Of a stretch of 64,000 nucleotides of DNA, positions 7,803-17,600 are shown piece by piece; position 1 is the stretch's first letter; the number at the start of each line of letters is the position of its first letter. The stretch is from Gaiella sp. Its GTDB lineage: Bacteria; Actinomycetota; Thermoleophilia; Gaiellales; Gaiellaceae. The stretch covers positions 124,001 to 188,000 of the forward strand of contig JAOSJZ010000001.1 of assembly GCA_027493885.1 (NCBI GenBank), read 5' to 3'. The position numbers were made by a program, and so were the translations under genes. The notes beneath the pieces were generated by a model. It did no database searches, was not told where the DNA came from, and saw only the letters and a list, made by a program, of their open reading frames with translations.

Positions 7803-9684
7803 CTACCAGGCGCCGCCTCCACCGCCTCCGCCGCCGCCTCCGCCCCCGCCCGAGAAGCCGCCACCGAAGCCGCCCGAGCCGGACGAGGGCGGTGCGAGCG
7901 CCGACCCGAAACCGGACGCGAGGTCGCCGATCGACATCGCGGTCGCGCCGCTGCCGAGGTTGCCCTGGCCGGAGATCCAGTAGAGGCTGCTCGCCTGCGC
8001 CATCGCCTCGGGCATCGCGAGGTGCGCGGCCTGGAGCACGCGCTCGGCGATCCCGAACGCAATCCCGTAGACGAGCAGGCGCTCCCAGAGCTCGAGCGTC
8101 GCCGGCGGCGCTTCCTGCAGGCGGGGGAAGTCCTGCAGGTAGCGGCGGAATGCGTCCCAGCGCTCGGCCTCGAGCGCGGCGGACTTTGTGCGGCGCCGCC
8201 ACAGCTTGCGGCGGGTGGACGCGCCGAGGATCACGGCGGCGTTCGTGAACGCCGCGAACGCGAGCGCGAGCAGGACGACGTCGCTCCAGCGCGGGTAGAC
8301 GCTGCGCCAGCCGTCGATCGCGATGTAGCCGAGGAGCACGCCGATCGCGGCGAAGACGACGATCCCGGCGACGAGCGGCACGAGCCCCAGCGAGCGGAAC
8401 CAGCCGCGGTTCGCGATCTCGCCGGAGACGGCGGCCTTGAACCCCTCGGAAGCGGGGGGCCATCGACGCCCGCTCGTCCTCGATCTGGTCCCGGAACGTC
8501 GACAGCCGCACGCTGCCGCCGTCGAGCACGTCGTCGACGACGTCCGCGACGTTCTTCTCCCAGGTCTCGAGCTCGACCGGCTCGCCGGCCGAGAGCTCGA
8601 GGTCGGCGACCGTCTCGTGGCGGAGACCGCCCCAGACGCTCCGCTCGGTGGTGACGTGAGCGGCCCTGTAGTGGCCTCGCCGGACCAGGTCGAACAGCGT
8701 CGCCGTGAACTCGAACGACCCCGCCTCGCCGCCCTGACGCAGCAGCGTGGGGACGAGCGCAGCCTGTGTCTCGGTCGGAGGCTCCTGCTCGTACTCGCGG
8801 TCGTAGCCGGTCGAGACCTCCCGCCCGAAGCGCCAGAAGACGAGCATCGTTATGGCAAACGCGGGCAGCGCGCCGAGCACGAGCAGGATGAGCGCCGTCC
8901 GCCACGGATGCGCGATCGCGTCGTCGATCCTCTCCTTGTCACGGTCGTACGCCTCCGCATCGGCGAGCTCGTCCGCCGCGATCTTCTCGAGGCCGTTGCC
9001 CGACTCGACCCGCATCCCCTCGGTCGAGGAGAAGGCGCCCCGGGGGTAGAGCGTCCGCAGCTCGACGTACTGGTGCGCCGGGACGTCGAGCGCGCGCAGG
9101 TGGGCGCTGCGGCCGTCGAGGGTGACGTCTCCGCGTACCCACACCGGGTGGCCCCACGCCCTGACCACATCACCCGGCCCCGTCGTCGTCGCGGTGAGCC
9201 GGCCGAGCGACTGCTCCCACTGGTCGCCCCACACCTGGAGGTTGACGTCGACCACGTCGTCGTAGGCGACCGCGACACCCCTCAGGCGATACCGGATCTC
9301 GAAGGTCCGCGCCTCGTTCGCCGCCGTGTAGTGCCAGACGATGCGGGCCGTGTCGCCGTCGCGCGTGACGCCGAACGTGCCCGGTGGGCTCGAGCAGCCG
9401 ATCTCGACGCATCCCCCGGTCGCGAACCCCTGACCGTTCTCCGAGACGCTCACCCGGTCGATCGACTCGCCGGAGCGAAGCGGGATGTCTCGGTTCGCGC
9501 CGCTGAACTGGCCGCTGAACGCGTACGTGAGCCGTTCCGTGACGACGAGGCTCCCGTCGCGCTCCACGACGACGTCGACGTTCGCCTGCGGAAGATCGAA
9601 CGACTTCGCCTGGGCGCCGCCCGCGAGCGCGAGGGCGGCGACGGCCGCTGCGAGCAGCGTCGCGCTACGACGCGGGCGGCTCAC
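7803..9684 (-). CDS. DUF2207 predicted membrane protein (one frameshift)
   Basis: There is a secretion signal (residues 1-26, ending AQAKS), then a beta-rich extracellular DUF2207 domain with [18 protein letters not shown]. Two groups of membrane segments follow, and a very Gly-rich tail ([14 protein letters not shown]) ends the protein. The frame breaks at the G run 8454-8459. Shifting one base gives [15 protein letters not shown] and continues to a natural stop at 7803. The gene directly follows lemA with a 20-nt overlap, the usual DUF2207/LemA pairing. The function is unknown; envelope maintenance is the usual suggestion. Confidence 0.82.
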
Positions 9685-10309
9685 TCGGCGCGTCGGCGGG
9701 CGGGGTCGCCGGTGCCGCGGGAGGAGGTGTCGCCCGCGCGGCCGGGCCAGTGCCGGGTGTGAAGTCGACGCGCGGCGCCTCGCGCTGCGTCTCGTCGGTC
9801 TCGAAGAACTCCCGCTTCCCGAACCCGAATGGCCCGGCGAGAACGACGCCCGGGAACGTCTGGATCGCGTTGTTGTAGGTCAGCACGGTGTCGTTGTAGA
9901 CCTGACGCGAGATCGCGATGCGGTTCTCGGTCTCGGACAGCTCGGTCTGGAGCTGACGGAAGTTCTCGTCGGCCTGCAGCTCGGGATACGCCTCGGCGAC
10001 CGCGAACAGTCGGCCGAGCGCCTGGCCGAGGATGCCCTCGGCGGCCGCGGTCTCGGCGGGGCCCTGCGCGCGCTGGGCGTTCGTGCGCGCCTCCGTGACG
10101 GCCTCGAACGTGCCGCGCTCGTGCGCCGCATAGCCCTTCACCGTCTCGACGAGGTTCGGGATCAGGTCCCAGCGGCGCTTGAGCTGCACCTCGATCTGCG
10201 CCCACGCGTTGTCGACGCGGTTCCGCAGCCGGACGAACCGGTTGTAGAGCGTGATCAGCGCCAGGACGATCAGCGCGACGATCACGACGAGGACGATGAT
10301 CCAGACCAT
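9665..10309 (-). CDS. lemA: LemA family protein
   Basis: This encodes 214 residues. The start is the ATG at 10309 ([20 protein letters not shown]), which places the single membrane helix at the N-terminus. The signature helices follow: [34 protein letters not shown] and [19 protein letters not shown]. The C-terminus is an added Pro/Ala-rich tail. LemA forms a cytoplasmic or surface four-helix bundle of unclear role. It is transcribed with the DUF2207 gene downstream. Confidence 0.9.
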   Translation of the reverse strand: MVWIIVLVVIVALIVLALITLYNRFVRLRNRVDNAWAQIEVQLKRRWDLIPNLVETVKGYAAHERGTFEAVTEARTNAQRAQGPAETAAAEGILGQALGRLFAVAEAYPELQADENFRQLQTELSETENRIAISRQVYNDTVLTYNNAIQTFPGVVLAGPFGFGKREFFETDETQREAPRVDFTPGTGPAARATPPPAAPATPPADAPSEPPAS

Positions 10310-10374
10310 CGGCCGCGATCCTACGCATCGCAACCGCGTCGCGTCCACCCGCCGCTGTAGCATCGCCCGCCGGA

Positions 10375-11121
10375 ATGGCCCTCTCGGCGCGTGTCGCGCG
10401 GATCAACGTGACGCCGGTGAAGAGCCTGCGGCTGCACCACCCGGACGCGGTGGAGCTCGGGCTCGACGGCGCGCGCGAGGACAGGCGCTTCCTCCTCGTC
10501 GACGACGGCCGCCGGCTCTACAACGGCAAGCGCGACACGTCGCTCGTGCGGACGTCGGCCTCGTGGGAGCCCGAGTCGCGGGTGCTCGCGATGACGCTGC
10601 CCTCGGGCGAGCGCCTCGACGGGGCGGCAGTGCGGACCGGAGGCGCCCTCGTCAACGTCTACGGCCGCCAGGTGCGTGGGCACGTGATCGAGGGGCCGTG
10701 GGCGGACGCGCTGTCCGACCTCGCCGGCCGGTCGTTGACGCTCGTCGAGCGCGAGGACGGCACCTGGGCGACGGACGCCCGCCCGGCGACGCTCGTCTCG
10801 CGCGCGTCGCTCGGCCTGATCGACGGTGACGGACGCCGGTTCCGGATGCTCTTCGAGCTCGACGGGCTCGGCGAACACGGCGAAGACGCATGGCGAGGCA
10901 GGCGGCTGCGGGTGGGGGAGGCGACCCTGCTCGTCGGCGATCCCGTCCCGCGCTGCGCAGTCCCCTCCGCGAGCCCGGACACGGGCTGCCGCGACCGCGA
11001 CGTGCTCCGTGAGCTCGTCGAGCGGCGAGGGCTGGTGGACGGCGAGGCCTGTCTCGGCGTCTACGCCGACGTGCTCGAGCCGGGCCTGGTGCGGGTCGGG
11101 GACGCGATCACGCTTCTGTAG
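10375..11121 (+). CDS. MOSC-domain protein
   Basis: This 248-residue protein has the N-terminal beta-barrel ([19 protein letters not shown]) and the MOSC domain. The conserved Cys lies in the [20 protein letters not shown] region. MOSC proteins bind sulfur-carrying molybdenum cofactor or detoxify N-hydroxylated substrates with Moco. A molybdenum hydroxylase operon is present at 45 kb, which gives a context. The -10 box TAGCAT lies 11 bases before the ATG. Confidence 0.85.
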   Translation: MALSARVARINVTPVKSLRLHHPDAVELGLDGAREDRRFLLVDDGRRLYNGKRDTSLVRTSASWEPESRVLAMTLPSGERLDGAAVRTGGALVNVYGRQVRGHVIEGPWADALSDLAGRSLTLVEREDGTWATDARPATLVSRASLGLIDGDGRRFRMLFELDGLGEHGEDAWRGRRLRVGEATLLVGDPVPRCAVPSASPDTGCRDRDVLRELVERRGLVDGEACLGVYADVLEPGLVRVGDAITLL

Positions 11122-11302
11122 GCGCGCCGGCGGCACGCCGGAGCTCCTCGAGCCGGCGCTGCTCGCGGTCTCGCTCGCCGAGGAGCCGCGACATCTCGCT
11201 GTGGTAGGCCATCCGCTCCTGGACGAGACGTGTCGTTCGCTGCCAGCGGGCCTCGTCCTCAGCCGTCCAGGGGGTCTTCTTCCGCTTCCTCTTCCTCGCC
11301 AT
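11108..11302 (-). CDS. Small basic helical protein
   Basis: This 64-residue protein opens with a basic patch (MARKRKRKKTPW) and continues as charged helix (WQRTTRLVQERMAYHSEMSR). Its start lies inside the acidic gene upstream, with a 44-nt overlap in another frame. Its end overlaps the convergent MOSC gene by 14 nt. No known family is recognised. The opposite charges of the two overlapping products suggest they may bind each other (inference). Confidence 0.5.
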   Translation of the reverse strand: MARKRKRKKTPWTAEDEARWQRTTRLVQERMAYHSEMSRLLGERDREQRRLEELRRAAGAPTEA

Positions 11303-11408
11303 CGTCGTCCTCCAGGATCCACTGGATCTGACGTGCCTCGTCGCGGATGTCCACGATCAACGCCATGATCGTGGTGACGTCCTCGTGTGTCGCGACCGGC
11401 TCGTCCAC
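11259..11408 (-). CDS. Small acidic protein overlapping the basic one
   Basis: The product is about 49 residues. The start is set at GTG 11408 (VDEPVATHEDV); the ATG at 11366 is an alternative. The body MALIVDIRDEARQIQWILED is amphipathic and the tail is very acidic (EDDDGEEEEAEEDPLDG). The tail DNA also encodes, one frame over, the KRKRKK start of the next gene. No family is recognised. Confidence 0.45.
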   Translation of the reverse strand: MDEPVATHEDVTTIMALIVDIRDEARQIQWILEDDDGEEEEAEEDPLDG

Positions 11409-11476
11409 CGCCTCAGGGTGCCAGAGCGTCACGTGGGGCGCCAGATGGCCGGAGGAGGCATGCCCCGCAGGGTCGG

Positions 11477-12196
11477 TCAGCGCGGGCGCCGGCAGACCCA
11501 GATCTGGTCCTCGCCGCCCTCGTACGGGCGGCGGTCGAACCAGCCGTAGAGCTCCTCGGCGACGAGGCCGGCGTCCTCGACGAGCGCGTTCCACTCCGCC
11601 GCGGAGAGCCAGTGAAGCTCGAACGTGGCTCCCTGGTCGGCGCCGCGCACCGAAAGCACAAGCGTCCGCGCCCGGACGTCCCAGTCGGCGCGCTCGAAGA
11701 TGCCCGGCTCGCGCTCCAGCCAGAGGCCGTCGGTCTCCTCGATGTCCTCGGGGCTCGGCGCGAAGACGTCGAACACGAGCCGCCCGCCGGGCTCGAGCAG
11801 CGACGCGGCGGCGGAGAGGGCACGGAGCTTCTCCTCCTCGTCGGGCAGGTGGAGCAGCGACCGGAACGGGACGGTGACAAGCGGGACGCGCTCGCGGACC
11901 GGGGGCTCCCGCAGGTCGCCGAGCCGGAGGTCGACGAGGTCCGCGACGCCCTCGCGCTCCGCATACCCGCGTGCGCCGGCGAGCATCTCCGGCGACTCGT
12001 CGACGCCGATCACGCGAATGCCCGCTCTCGCCACCGGAACGGCGATCCGCCCCGTCCCGACGGCCAGCTCGACGACCGGGCCTCCCGAGGCGAGGGCCTC
12101 CTCGACGTAGAACTCGACGTCCTCGACGACCGAGACCGACCAGGGGTCGTAGATCGTCGCGATGCGGTCGTAGAGGGCGGCGAGGTGGTCGCTCAT
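11477..12196 (-). CDS. Class I SAM-dependent methyltransferase
   Basis: This is a 239-residue Rossmann methyltransferase. Motif I is VVELAVGTGRIAVPVARAG, motif II is VIGVDESPEMLAGAR, and a post-motif region reads LVTVPFRSLLHLPDEEEKLR. The C-terminal strands have the small-molecule methyltransferase pattern (LHWLSAAEWNALVEDAGLVA). The start is taken at ATG 12196; GTG 12202 is possible. It is divergent from pheS with a palindrome between them. The substrate is unknown. Confidence 0.82.
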   Translation of the reverse strand: MSDHLAALYDRIATIYDPWSVSVVEDVEFYVEEALASGGPVVELAVGTGRIAVPVARAGIRVIGVDESPEMLAGARGYAEREGVADLVDLRLGDLREPPVRERVPLVTVPFRSLLHLPDEEEKLRALSAAASLLEPGGRLVFDVFAPSPEDIEETDGLWLEREPGIFERADWDVRARTLVLSVRGADQGATFELHWLSAAEWNALVEDAGLVAEELYGWFDRRPYEGGEDQIWVCRRPR

Positions 12197-12225
12197 CCCC
12201 ACGATTCAAGCAGCGGAGGTCCCTT

Positions 12226-12240
12226 GTGACACAGTGTCAC
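12226..12240. promoter_or_regulatory. Palindromic operator GTGACACAGTGTCAC before pheS
   Basis: This perfect 7-bp inverted repeat around a single A lies directly upstream of the pheS -10 box (TAGCCT, 12245-12250). It would cover the -35/spacer region. Its regulator is not known. It also lies upstream of the divergent methyltransferase. Confidence 0.55.
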
Positions 12241-12260
12241 TTGCTAGCCTCGATCCTCCC

Positions 12261-13256
12261 ATGGACGTCGAGGCGCTCGAGCAGGCGGCCCTCGCGGCGG
12301 TCGCCGCCGCGTCGTCGACCGATGCGATCGAGGCCGTGCGGGTCGAGTACCTCGGACGCAAGAGCGAGCTCAAGCTCGCGCTCCGCGAGGTGCGCGACCG
12401 CGAGACCGGGATAACGCTCAACGCCGCGCGCGAGCGGATCGAGGGGGCGGTCGGCGCGCGTGAGGCAGAGCTCGAGCGGGCGGAGCTCGACCGGCGTCTC
12501 GCCGAGGAGAGCGTCGACGTGACGCTGCCCGTCGGCGGGCACGAGCGTGGGCATCTGCACCTGATCACTCAGATCCGGCGCGAGGTGGAAGACGTCTTCC
12601 TCGGGCTCGGCTACCGCGTCGTCGACGGCCGCGAGGTCGAGACGACCCGGTACAACTTCGACGGGCTCAACTTCCCGCCGGGGCATCCCGCGCGCTCGCC
12701 ACTCGCGACGCTGTTCCTCGACGAGGACACGCTGCTGCGGACGGAGACGTCGCCCTCGCAGGTGCGGACGATGGAGGCGCAGCAGCCGCCCGTCTACATC
12801 GTCTCGCTCGGCCGCGTGTACCGCCGCGACACCCCGGACGCAACCCACACGCCGGTCTTCCATCAGGTCGAGGGGCTCGCAGTCGACGAGGGGATCACGC
12901 TGGGCGACCTGACCGGGACGCTCGACTTCCTCCTCAAGGCGCTCTTCGGCGCCGAGCGGCGCACCGAGTTCCGCACGCACTACTTCCCGTTCACCGAGCC
13001 CTCGATCGAGGCGTACGTTTCGTGCCACGTCTGCGACGGCGCCGGTTGCGCCGTCTGCCGCCACTCCGGGTGGATCGAGGTGGGCGGCGCCGGGATGGTC
13101 GACCCGAAGCTCTACGAGTTCGTCGGCTACGACTCCGAGCGCTACTCCGGCTTCGCGTTCGGCTGGGGGCTCGAGCGCATCGCCATGCTCCGCCACGAGT
13201 TCCCCGACCTGCGGGAGCTCTGGCGCAACGACCTCCGCTTCGCGAGGCAGTTCTAG
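12261..13256 (+). CDS. pheS: Phenylalanyl-tRNA synthetase alpha subunit
   Basis: The alpha subunit carries the class II catalytic core of the alpha2-beta2 PheRS. There is an N-terminal coiled coil (residues 1-80). The catalytic part has HPARSPLATLFLDED, LLRTETSPSQVRTM, HQVEGLAVDEG, the FPFTEPSIEAYVSC loop and the GFAFGWGLERIAMLRH motif 3 region. The start ATG 12261 is preceded by TAGCCT 10 bases upstream. At 331 residues it is of normal length. It overlaps pheT as TAGTG, so the two are translationally coupled. Confidence 0.95.
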   Translation: MDVEALEQAALAAVAAASSTDAIEAVRVEYLGRKSELKLALREVRDRETGITLNAARERIEGAVGAREAELERAELDRRLAEESVDVTLPVGGHERGHLHLITQIRREVEDVFLGLGYRVVDGREVETTRYNFDGLNFPPGHPARSPLATLFLDEDTLLRTETSPSQVRTMEAQQPPVYIVSLGRVYRRDTPDATHTPVFHQVEGLAVDEGITLGDLTGTLDFLLKALFGAERRTEFRTHYFPFTEPSIEAYVSCHVCDGAGCAVCRHSGWIEVGGAGMVDPKLYEFVGYDSERYSGFAFGWGLERIAMLRHEFPDLRELWRNDLRFARQF

Positions 13257-15550
13257 TGAAGGTTCCCGTCACGTGGCTGCGCGAGTACGTCGAGACGGCG
13301 GCATCGGCGCACGAGCTGGCACGGCGCCTGTCGATCTCGGCCACCGAGGTCGAGCGCGTGATCGACGCCGGCGTGCCCGACGTGGACGGCAACCTCGGGC
13401 ACTTCGTCGTCGGCCGCGTCCTCGCGGCCGAGGCGCATCCGAACGCCGACCGCCTCCAGCTCTGCCAGGTCGACGTCGGCAACCCGGATCCGCAGCAGAT
13501 CGTCTGCGGGGCGTGGAACTTCGGCGTCGGCGCGACCGTCGCCGTCGGCCTGCCCGGCGCGCGTCTGCCGGGCTTCCCGGGCCCGCTCGAGGAGCGTCTG
13601 CTGCGCGGTGAGGTCTCGCGTGGGATGATCCTCGCCGAGGACGAGGTCGGGCTCGGCCCCGACCATTCGGGGATCATGCTCCTCTCCGACGGGCTCGAGC
13701 CCGGCACCCCGCTCGGGGACGTCCTGCCGCTGGTTGACCAGGTGCTCGACGTGACGCCGACGATGAACCGGCCCGACCTGCTCTCGATGGTCGGCATTGC
13801 CCGCGAGGCGGCAGCGCTCTGCGACGGCGGCCTCCGCCTTCCCGACCCGGAGGAGCCCTCCGCGACGGGCGCGGAGCCGGTGGAGGTGGCGGTCGAGGAC
13901 TTCGGCGGCTGCCCGCGCTACATCGGGCGCGGGTTCCGCAACGTGCGGGTCGGCCCGTCGCCACAGTGGCTGCGGGCGCGCCTCCACCTCGCCGGGATGC
14001 GGTCGATCTCGAACGTCGTCGACGTGACAAACTACGTGATGCACGTCTGGGGAAGCCCGTTGCACGCGTTCGACCGGTCGAAGCTCGCCGGCGGCCGGAT
14101 CGTCGTCCGCCGCGCGCGCCCGGGCGAGACGCTGCGCACGCTCGACGGCACCGTGCGCGAGCTCGTCCCGGGCGACCTCTTGATCACCGACGGCGAGCGT
14201 GCCGTGGCGCTCGCGGCGATCATGGGCGGCCTCGACTCGGAGGTCTCGGAGCAGACGACCGAGGTGCTGCTCGAGGCCGCAAACTTCGAGCCGATCGGGA
14301 TCCTCAGGACGTCCGAGCGCCTCTCGCTGCGCACGGAGGGATCGAACAGGTGGGAGAAGGGCGTCGACCCGTACGCCGCAGCGCCGGCCGCGGCGCTCGC
14401 GAGCCGGATGCTCGTCGACCTCGCGGGTGCCGAGCCGGCCGGCTCCGTCGACGTGAACGACGGCCTCCCGAAGCGGCCGGTCGTCACGCTTCGCCCCGAG
14501 CGGGCGAGCGCGCTCATCGGTCTCGACGTTCCCGCAGACGAGCAGCGCGCGATCCTCGAGCGGCTCGACTTCGTGGTGGACGACGGCTGGCGCGTCACCG
14601 TCCCGACGTTTCGCGCCCGCGACGTGACCCGCGAGATCGACGTCGTCGAGGAGGTCGCACGCGTCGTCCTCGACCGGGTGCCGCTGACGATGCCGCTCCG
14701 CCGCGCGGTCGCCGGGCACCTCACGCCCGAGCAGCTGTTCCGCCGCTCGCTGGAGGACGTCCTCGTCGGCGCGGGCTTCTCCGAGGCGTACACCTGGAGC
14801 CTCACCCCGTCCGACCCCGACCCCTCCGCGCTGCGGCTGCCGGATCCGATGAGCGGCGAGCACGCGGTGCTGCGCACGACGCTCCGTCACGGTCTCGTGG
14901 AGGCGGCCCGCGTCAACGTCGACGCGGGCAACGAGCCGATCCGGCTGTTCGAGCTCGCGCGGGTGTACCTCCCCTCGGGCGAGCAGCTCCCCCGGGAGCG
15001 CTGGCGTCTCGGGGGTATCACGGAGGGCGGCTTCGCGGCGGCGCGCGGTGCGGTGGAGGCGATCTACGAGGCGTCCCACCTCCCGCTCGACGTACGGCGG
15101 ATCACCCTCGGGCACCTCCACCCGGGCAAGGCGGCGGAGACGGACGCCGGCTGGCTCGGGGAGCTCCACCCGACGCTGCTCGAGGGCGCGTGGGGCGTGT
15201 TCGAGCTCGACGTCGCCGACCTGATGGCCCCGCTACCCGAGCGGATCCTCTACGAAGACGTGATCACCTTCCCCGCCGTCCGCCAGGACGTCGCCGTCGC
15301 GGTCGACGAGGAGGTCGAGGCCGGCGCCATCGTCGCCGTCGTGCACGAGGCGGGCGGGGCCGAGCTCCGCGAGGCCCGGGTCTTCGACGTCTACCACGGC
15401 GAGCAGGTCGGCGAGGGAAGGAAGTCCGTCGCGCTGCATCTCGTCTTCCAGGCACCCGACCGGACCCTCACCGACGAGGAGGCGGCCGCCGTCCGCGACC
15501 GGATCGTCGCCGCCCTCGCCGAGCGGTTCGGCGCCGAGCTACGAGCCTAG
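13256..15550 (+). CDS. pheT: Phenylalanyl-tRNA synthetase beta subunit
   Basis: The product is 764 residues from GTG 13256. In order there are the N-terminal B1 region (KVPVTWLREYVE), the tRNA-binding OB domain (HFVVGRVLAAEAHPNADRLQ), the B3/B4 editing domain (SNVVDVTNYVMHVWGSPLHA), B5, the inactive synthetase-like core, and the C-terminal anticodon-binding FDX-ACB domain (EDVITFPAVRQDVAVAVDEE). It recognises tRNA-Phe and edits mischarged Tyr. Confidence 0.95.
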   Translation: MKVPVTWLREYVETAASAHELARRLSISATEVERVIDAGVPDVDGNLGHFVVGRVLAAEAHPNADRLQLCQVDVGNPDPQQIVCGAWNFGVGATVAVGLPGARLPGFPGPLEERLLRGEVSRGMILAEDEVGLGPDHSGIMLLSDGLEPGTPLGDVLPLVDQVLDVTPTMNRPDLLSMVGIAREAAALCDGGLRLPDPEEPSATGAEPVEVAVEDFGGCPRYIGRGFRNVRVGPSPQWLRARLHLAGMRSISNVVDVTNYVMHVWGSPLHAFDRSKLAGGRIVVRRARPGETLRTLDGTVRELVPGDLLITDGERAVALAAIMGGLDSEVSEQTTEVLLEAANFEPIGILRTSERLSLRTEGSNRWEKGVDPYAAAPAAALASRMLVDLAGAEPAGSVDVNDGLPKRPVVTLRPERASALIGLDVPADEQRAILERLDFVVDDGWRVTVPTFRARDVTREIDVVEEVARVVLDRVPLTMPLRRAVAGHLTPEQLFRRSLEDVLVGAGFSEAYTWSLTPSDPDPSALRLPDPMSGEHAVLRTTLRHGLVEAARVNVDAGNEPIRLFELARVYLPSGEQLPRERWRLGGITEGGFAAARGAVEAIYEASHLPLDVRRITLGHLHPGKAAETDAGWLGELHPTLLEGAWGVFELDVADLMAPLPERILYEDVITFPAVRQDVAVAVDEEVEAGAIVAVVHEAGGAELREARVFDVYHGEQVGEGRKSVALHLVFQAPDRTLTDEEAAAVRDRIVAALAERFGAELRA

Positions 15551-15581
15551 CCCAGGTGCCTCGACGTGGCCGCAGGCCGCG

Positions 15582-16235
15582 TCAGAGTGCCTTGCCGCCG
15601 ACGTACCAGACGGGGCCCTGCGTCGCGACGTTGTCCGTGTCGGAGACGACGCGCAGCACCGAGACGGTACCCTCGAGCCCTTCTTCGTCGAGCCGCTCGA
15701 AGCAGCGGCGGGCCATCTCCGGCGAGACGCCGTAGCCCGTCCTGCTCGCGCAGCGGAACGTGAAGCCGACGGTGCCGCGCTCGCGCGTCGGGTTGAGCGG
15801 CGCGCAGAGCAGCGCGGCCCTGGGGAGGAGCGCGCTCGAGCCGAGCTCGAGGAGGCAGAGCAGGTCGCTCCACCCCGACGGGAGCTCGGCGAGCGCGGCT
15901 TCCCACATCTCGGCCACGGGCGTCGCCTGCCGCTCGGGCACTCGCTCCGCGTCGGCGTCGCGCGTCCCGATCGCCTCCTGCTCGAGGACGCACCAGATGC
16001 GGCCCCGGTCGAGGCGCGCGAAGAGCCGGCGGGCGGCTTCCGGCCCGGACGCGCCACCCGCGCGCCGGACGGTGACCGCCAGCCGGTCACCGACGTGCCC
16101 GACGTTCATCGGCCCGAGGATCCGCGCGGCCTCGCCGAGCTCGCCCGGCTGCTCCATCGTGAGCCGGAGGGCGACCGTCTCCCAGTCGGGAGGGAGCCGG
16201 CGCTCCAGGGCGGCCCACTGGTCCACGAGCTTCAC
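15582..16235 (-). CDS. Conserved hypothetical protein
   Basis: This encodes about 217 residues. I placed the start at GTG 16235 (VKLVDQWAALERRLP) because a TATGCT -10 box lies seven bases upstream on this strand, a leaderless arrangement. The ORF track's ATG 16247 would overlap that box. The sequence has two similar halves, each with a WETVALRLTMEQ or WSDLLCLLELGS type strand followed by a G[TF]xFR-type strand, suggesting an internal duplication. No catalytic motif or known family is recognised. Confidence 0.65.
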   Translation of the reverse strand: MKLVDQWAALERRLPPDWETVALRLTMEQPGELGEAARILGPMNVGHVGDRLAVTVRRAGGASGPEAARRLFARLDRGRIWCVLEQEAIGTRDADAERVPERQATPVAEMWEAALAELPSGWSDLLCLLELGSSALLPRAALLCAPLNPTRERGTVGFTFRCASRTGYGVSPEMARRCFERLDEEGLEGTVSVLRVVSDTDNVATQGPVWYVGGKAL

Positions 16236-16325
16236 GGCGGTCAGCATAATGACCCTCGTGACCCGGGTCGCAGCACACGAGCGCGCCGGATCGGCTCCCG
16301 ACGTCGACGCCCGGCGTGATCACTG

Positions 16326-17600
16326 ATGGCGACCGACGTCAAGCTTCCGAATCTCGGCCAGGGGATGGAGTCAGGCGTCATCGTCCGCTGGCTCAAGTCG
16401 GAGGGTGAGACGGTCGCCAAGGGCGATCCGCTCTACGAGCTCGACACCGACAAGGTGACCCAGGAGGTCGAGTCGGAGGTCGACGGCGTCCTGGAGAAGA
16501 TCGTTGTTCCCGAGGGGGAGGTCGCAGTGGGGGCAACGGTGGCGATCATCGGCGACAACGGCGCTGCGCCGGGTGGGGCGGCCGAGGCGCCGGCCGTCGA
16601 GCCTCCGGTGACGCCCGAGCCGGCCGAAGAGCGTCGAGCGGCGCCGGAGCAGGCTGCCCCGCAGCCGCCGCCTTCTCCCGCAGGGGACGGCGAGCGCGCC
16701 GAGGCGCCGGAGCCGCCGCCGGCCGCGGCCCCGAGCGACGGCGCGCGGATCAAGGCGAGCCCTCTCGCCCGCAGGATCGCCCGTGAGCGCGGCGTCGAGC
16801 TGCTCGCGCTCCGGGGAACCGGGCCCGAGGGGCGGATCCTCGCCGGGGACGTCGAGCAGGCGGCCGCCGGAGCCCCGGCCGCGCCGGCTGCCCCGTCGCC
16901 GGCCCCGCGGCGCACGGGTGAGGTCGAGGTGGTGAAGCTCACGTCGATCCGCAAGACGATCGCGAAGCGGCTCACCGAGGCGTGGTCGGCACCGGTGTTC
17001 CAGCTCGGCGTCTCCGCGGAGATGACCGAGGTGCTCGCGCTGCGCGAACAGCTCGTCGCGCGCATGGCCGAGGGCGATGCGAAGCCGACCGTGAACGACA
17101 TCCTCGTGAAGCTGGCCGCCGTGGCGCTCACGCGACATCCGGCGGTCAACGCGACGTTCACGGGCGACGAGATCCATCGGCATCCGGCGGCCGACGTCGG
17201 GATCGCGGTCGCGGCGCCTCAGGGGCTCGTCGTCCCGGTGATCCGCGACGCCGGCCGGCTCACGGTGCGCGAGATCGCCTCTACGCGCGCCGACCTCGTG
17301 ACGCGGGCTCGCGACTCGAAGCTCACGCTCGAGGATCTGGGAGGCGGCACGTTCACGATCTCGAACCTGGGGATGTTCGGCGTGGAACAGTTCACCGCCG
17401 TTCTCAACCCCCCGCAGGTCGCGATCCTGGCGATCGGGGCGGTGAAGGACGAGCCGGTCGTGCGGGACGGGGAGCTCGACGTGGCGCCGATCCTGCGCAT
17501 GGTGCTGACGTGCGACCACCGCGCGATCGACGGCGCGGACGGCGCGCAGTATCTGCAGACGCTCGTCGCGCTCGTCGAGCAGCCCGCGCTGGGGTTGTGA
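16326..17600 (+). CDS. Dihydrolipoamide acyltransferase (E2) of a 2-oxoacid dehydrogenase
   Basis: This 424-residue E2 has an N-terminal lipoyl domain (MATDVKLPNLGQGMESGVIV, lipoyl Lys in ELDTDKVTQEV), a Pro/Ala linker, the E3-binding domain (KASPLARRIARERGVEL), a second linker, and the catalytic domain ending in LTCDHRAIDGADGAQYL with the active-site HRxxDG. It transfers acyl groups from E1 to CoA. E3 follows at 18123, but no E1 is in the window. Which acid it handles (pyruvate, 2-oxoglutarate, branched-chain or acetoin) cannot be told. Confidence 0.9.
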   Translation: MATDVKLPNLGQGMESGVIVRWLKSEGETVAKGDPLYELDTDKVTQEVESEVDGVLEKIVVPEGEVAVGATVAIIGDNGAAPGGAAEAPAVEPPVTPEPAEERRAAPEQAAPQPPPSPAGDGERAEAPEPPPAAAPSDGARIKASPLARRIARERGVELLALRGTGPEGRILAGDVEQAAAGAPAAPAAPSPAPRRTGEVEVVKLTSIRKTIAKRLTEAWSAPVFQLGVSAEMTEVLALREQLVARMAEGDAKPTVNDILVKLAAVALTRHPAVNATFTGDEIHRHPAADVGIAVAAPQGLVVPVIRDAGRLTVREIASTRADLVTRARDSKLTLEDLGGGTFTISNLGMFGVEQFTAVLNPPQVAILAIGAVKDEPVVRDGELDVAPILRMVLTCDHRAIDGADGAQYLQTLVALVEQPALGL

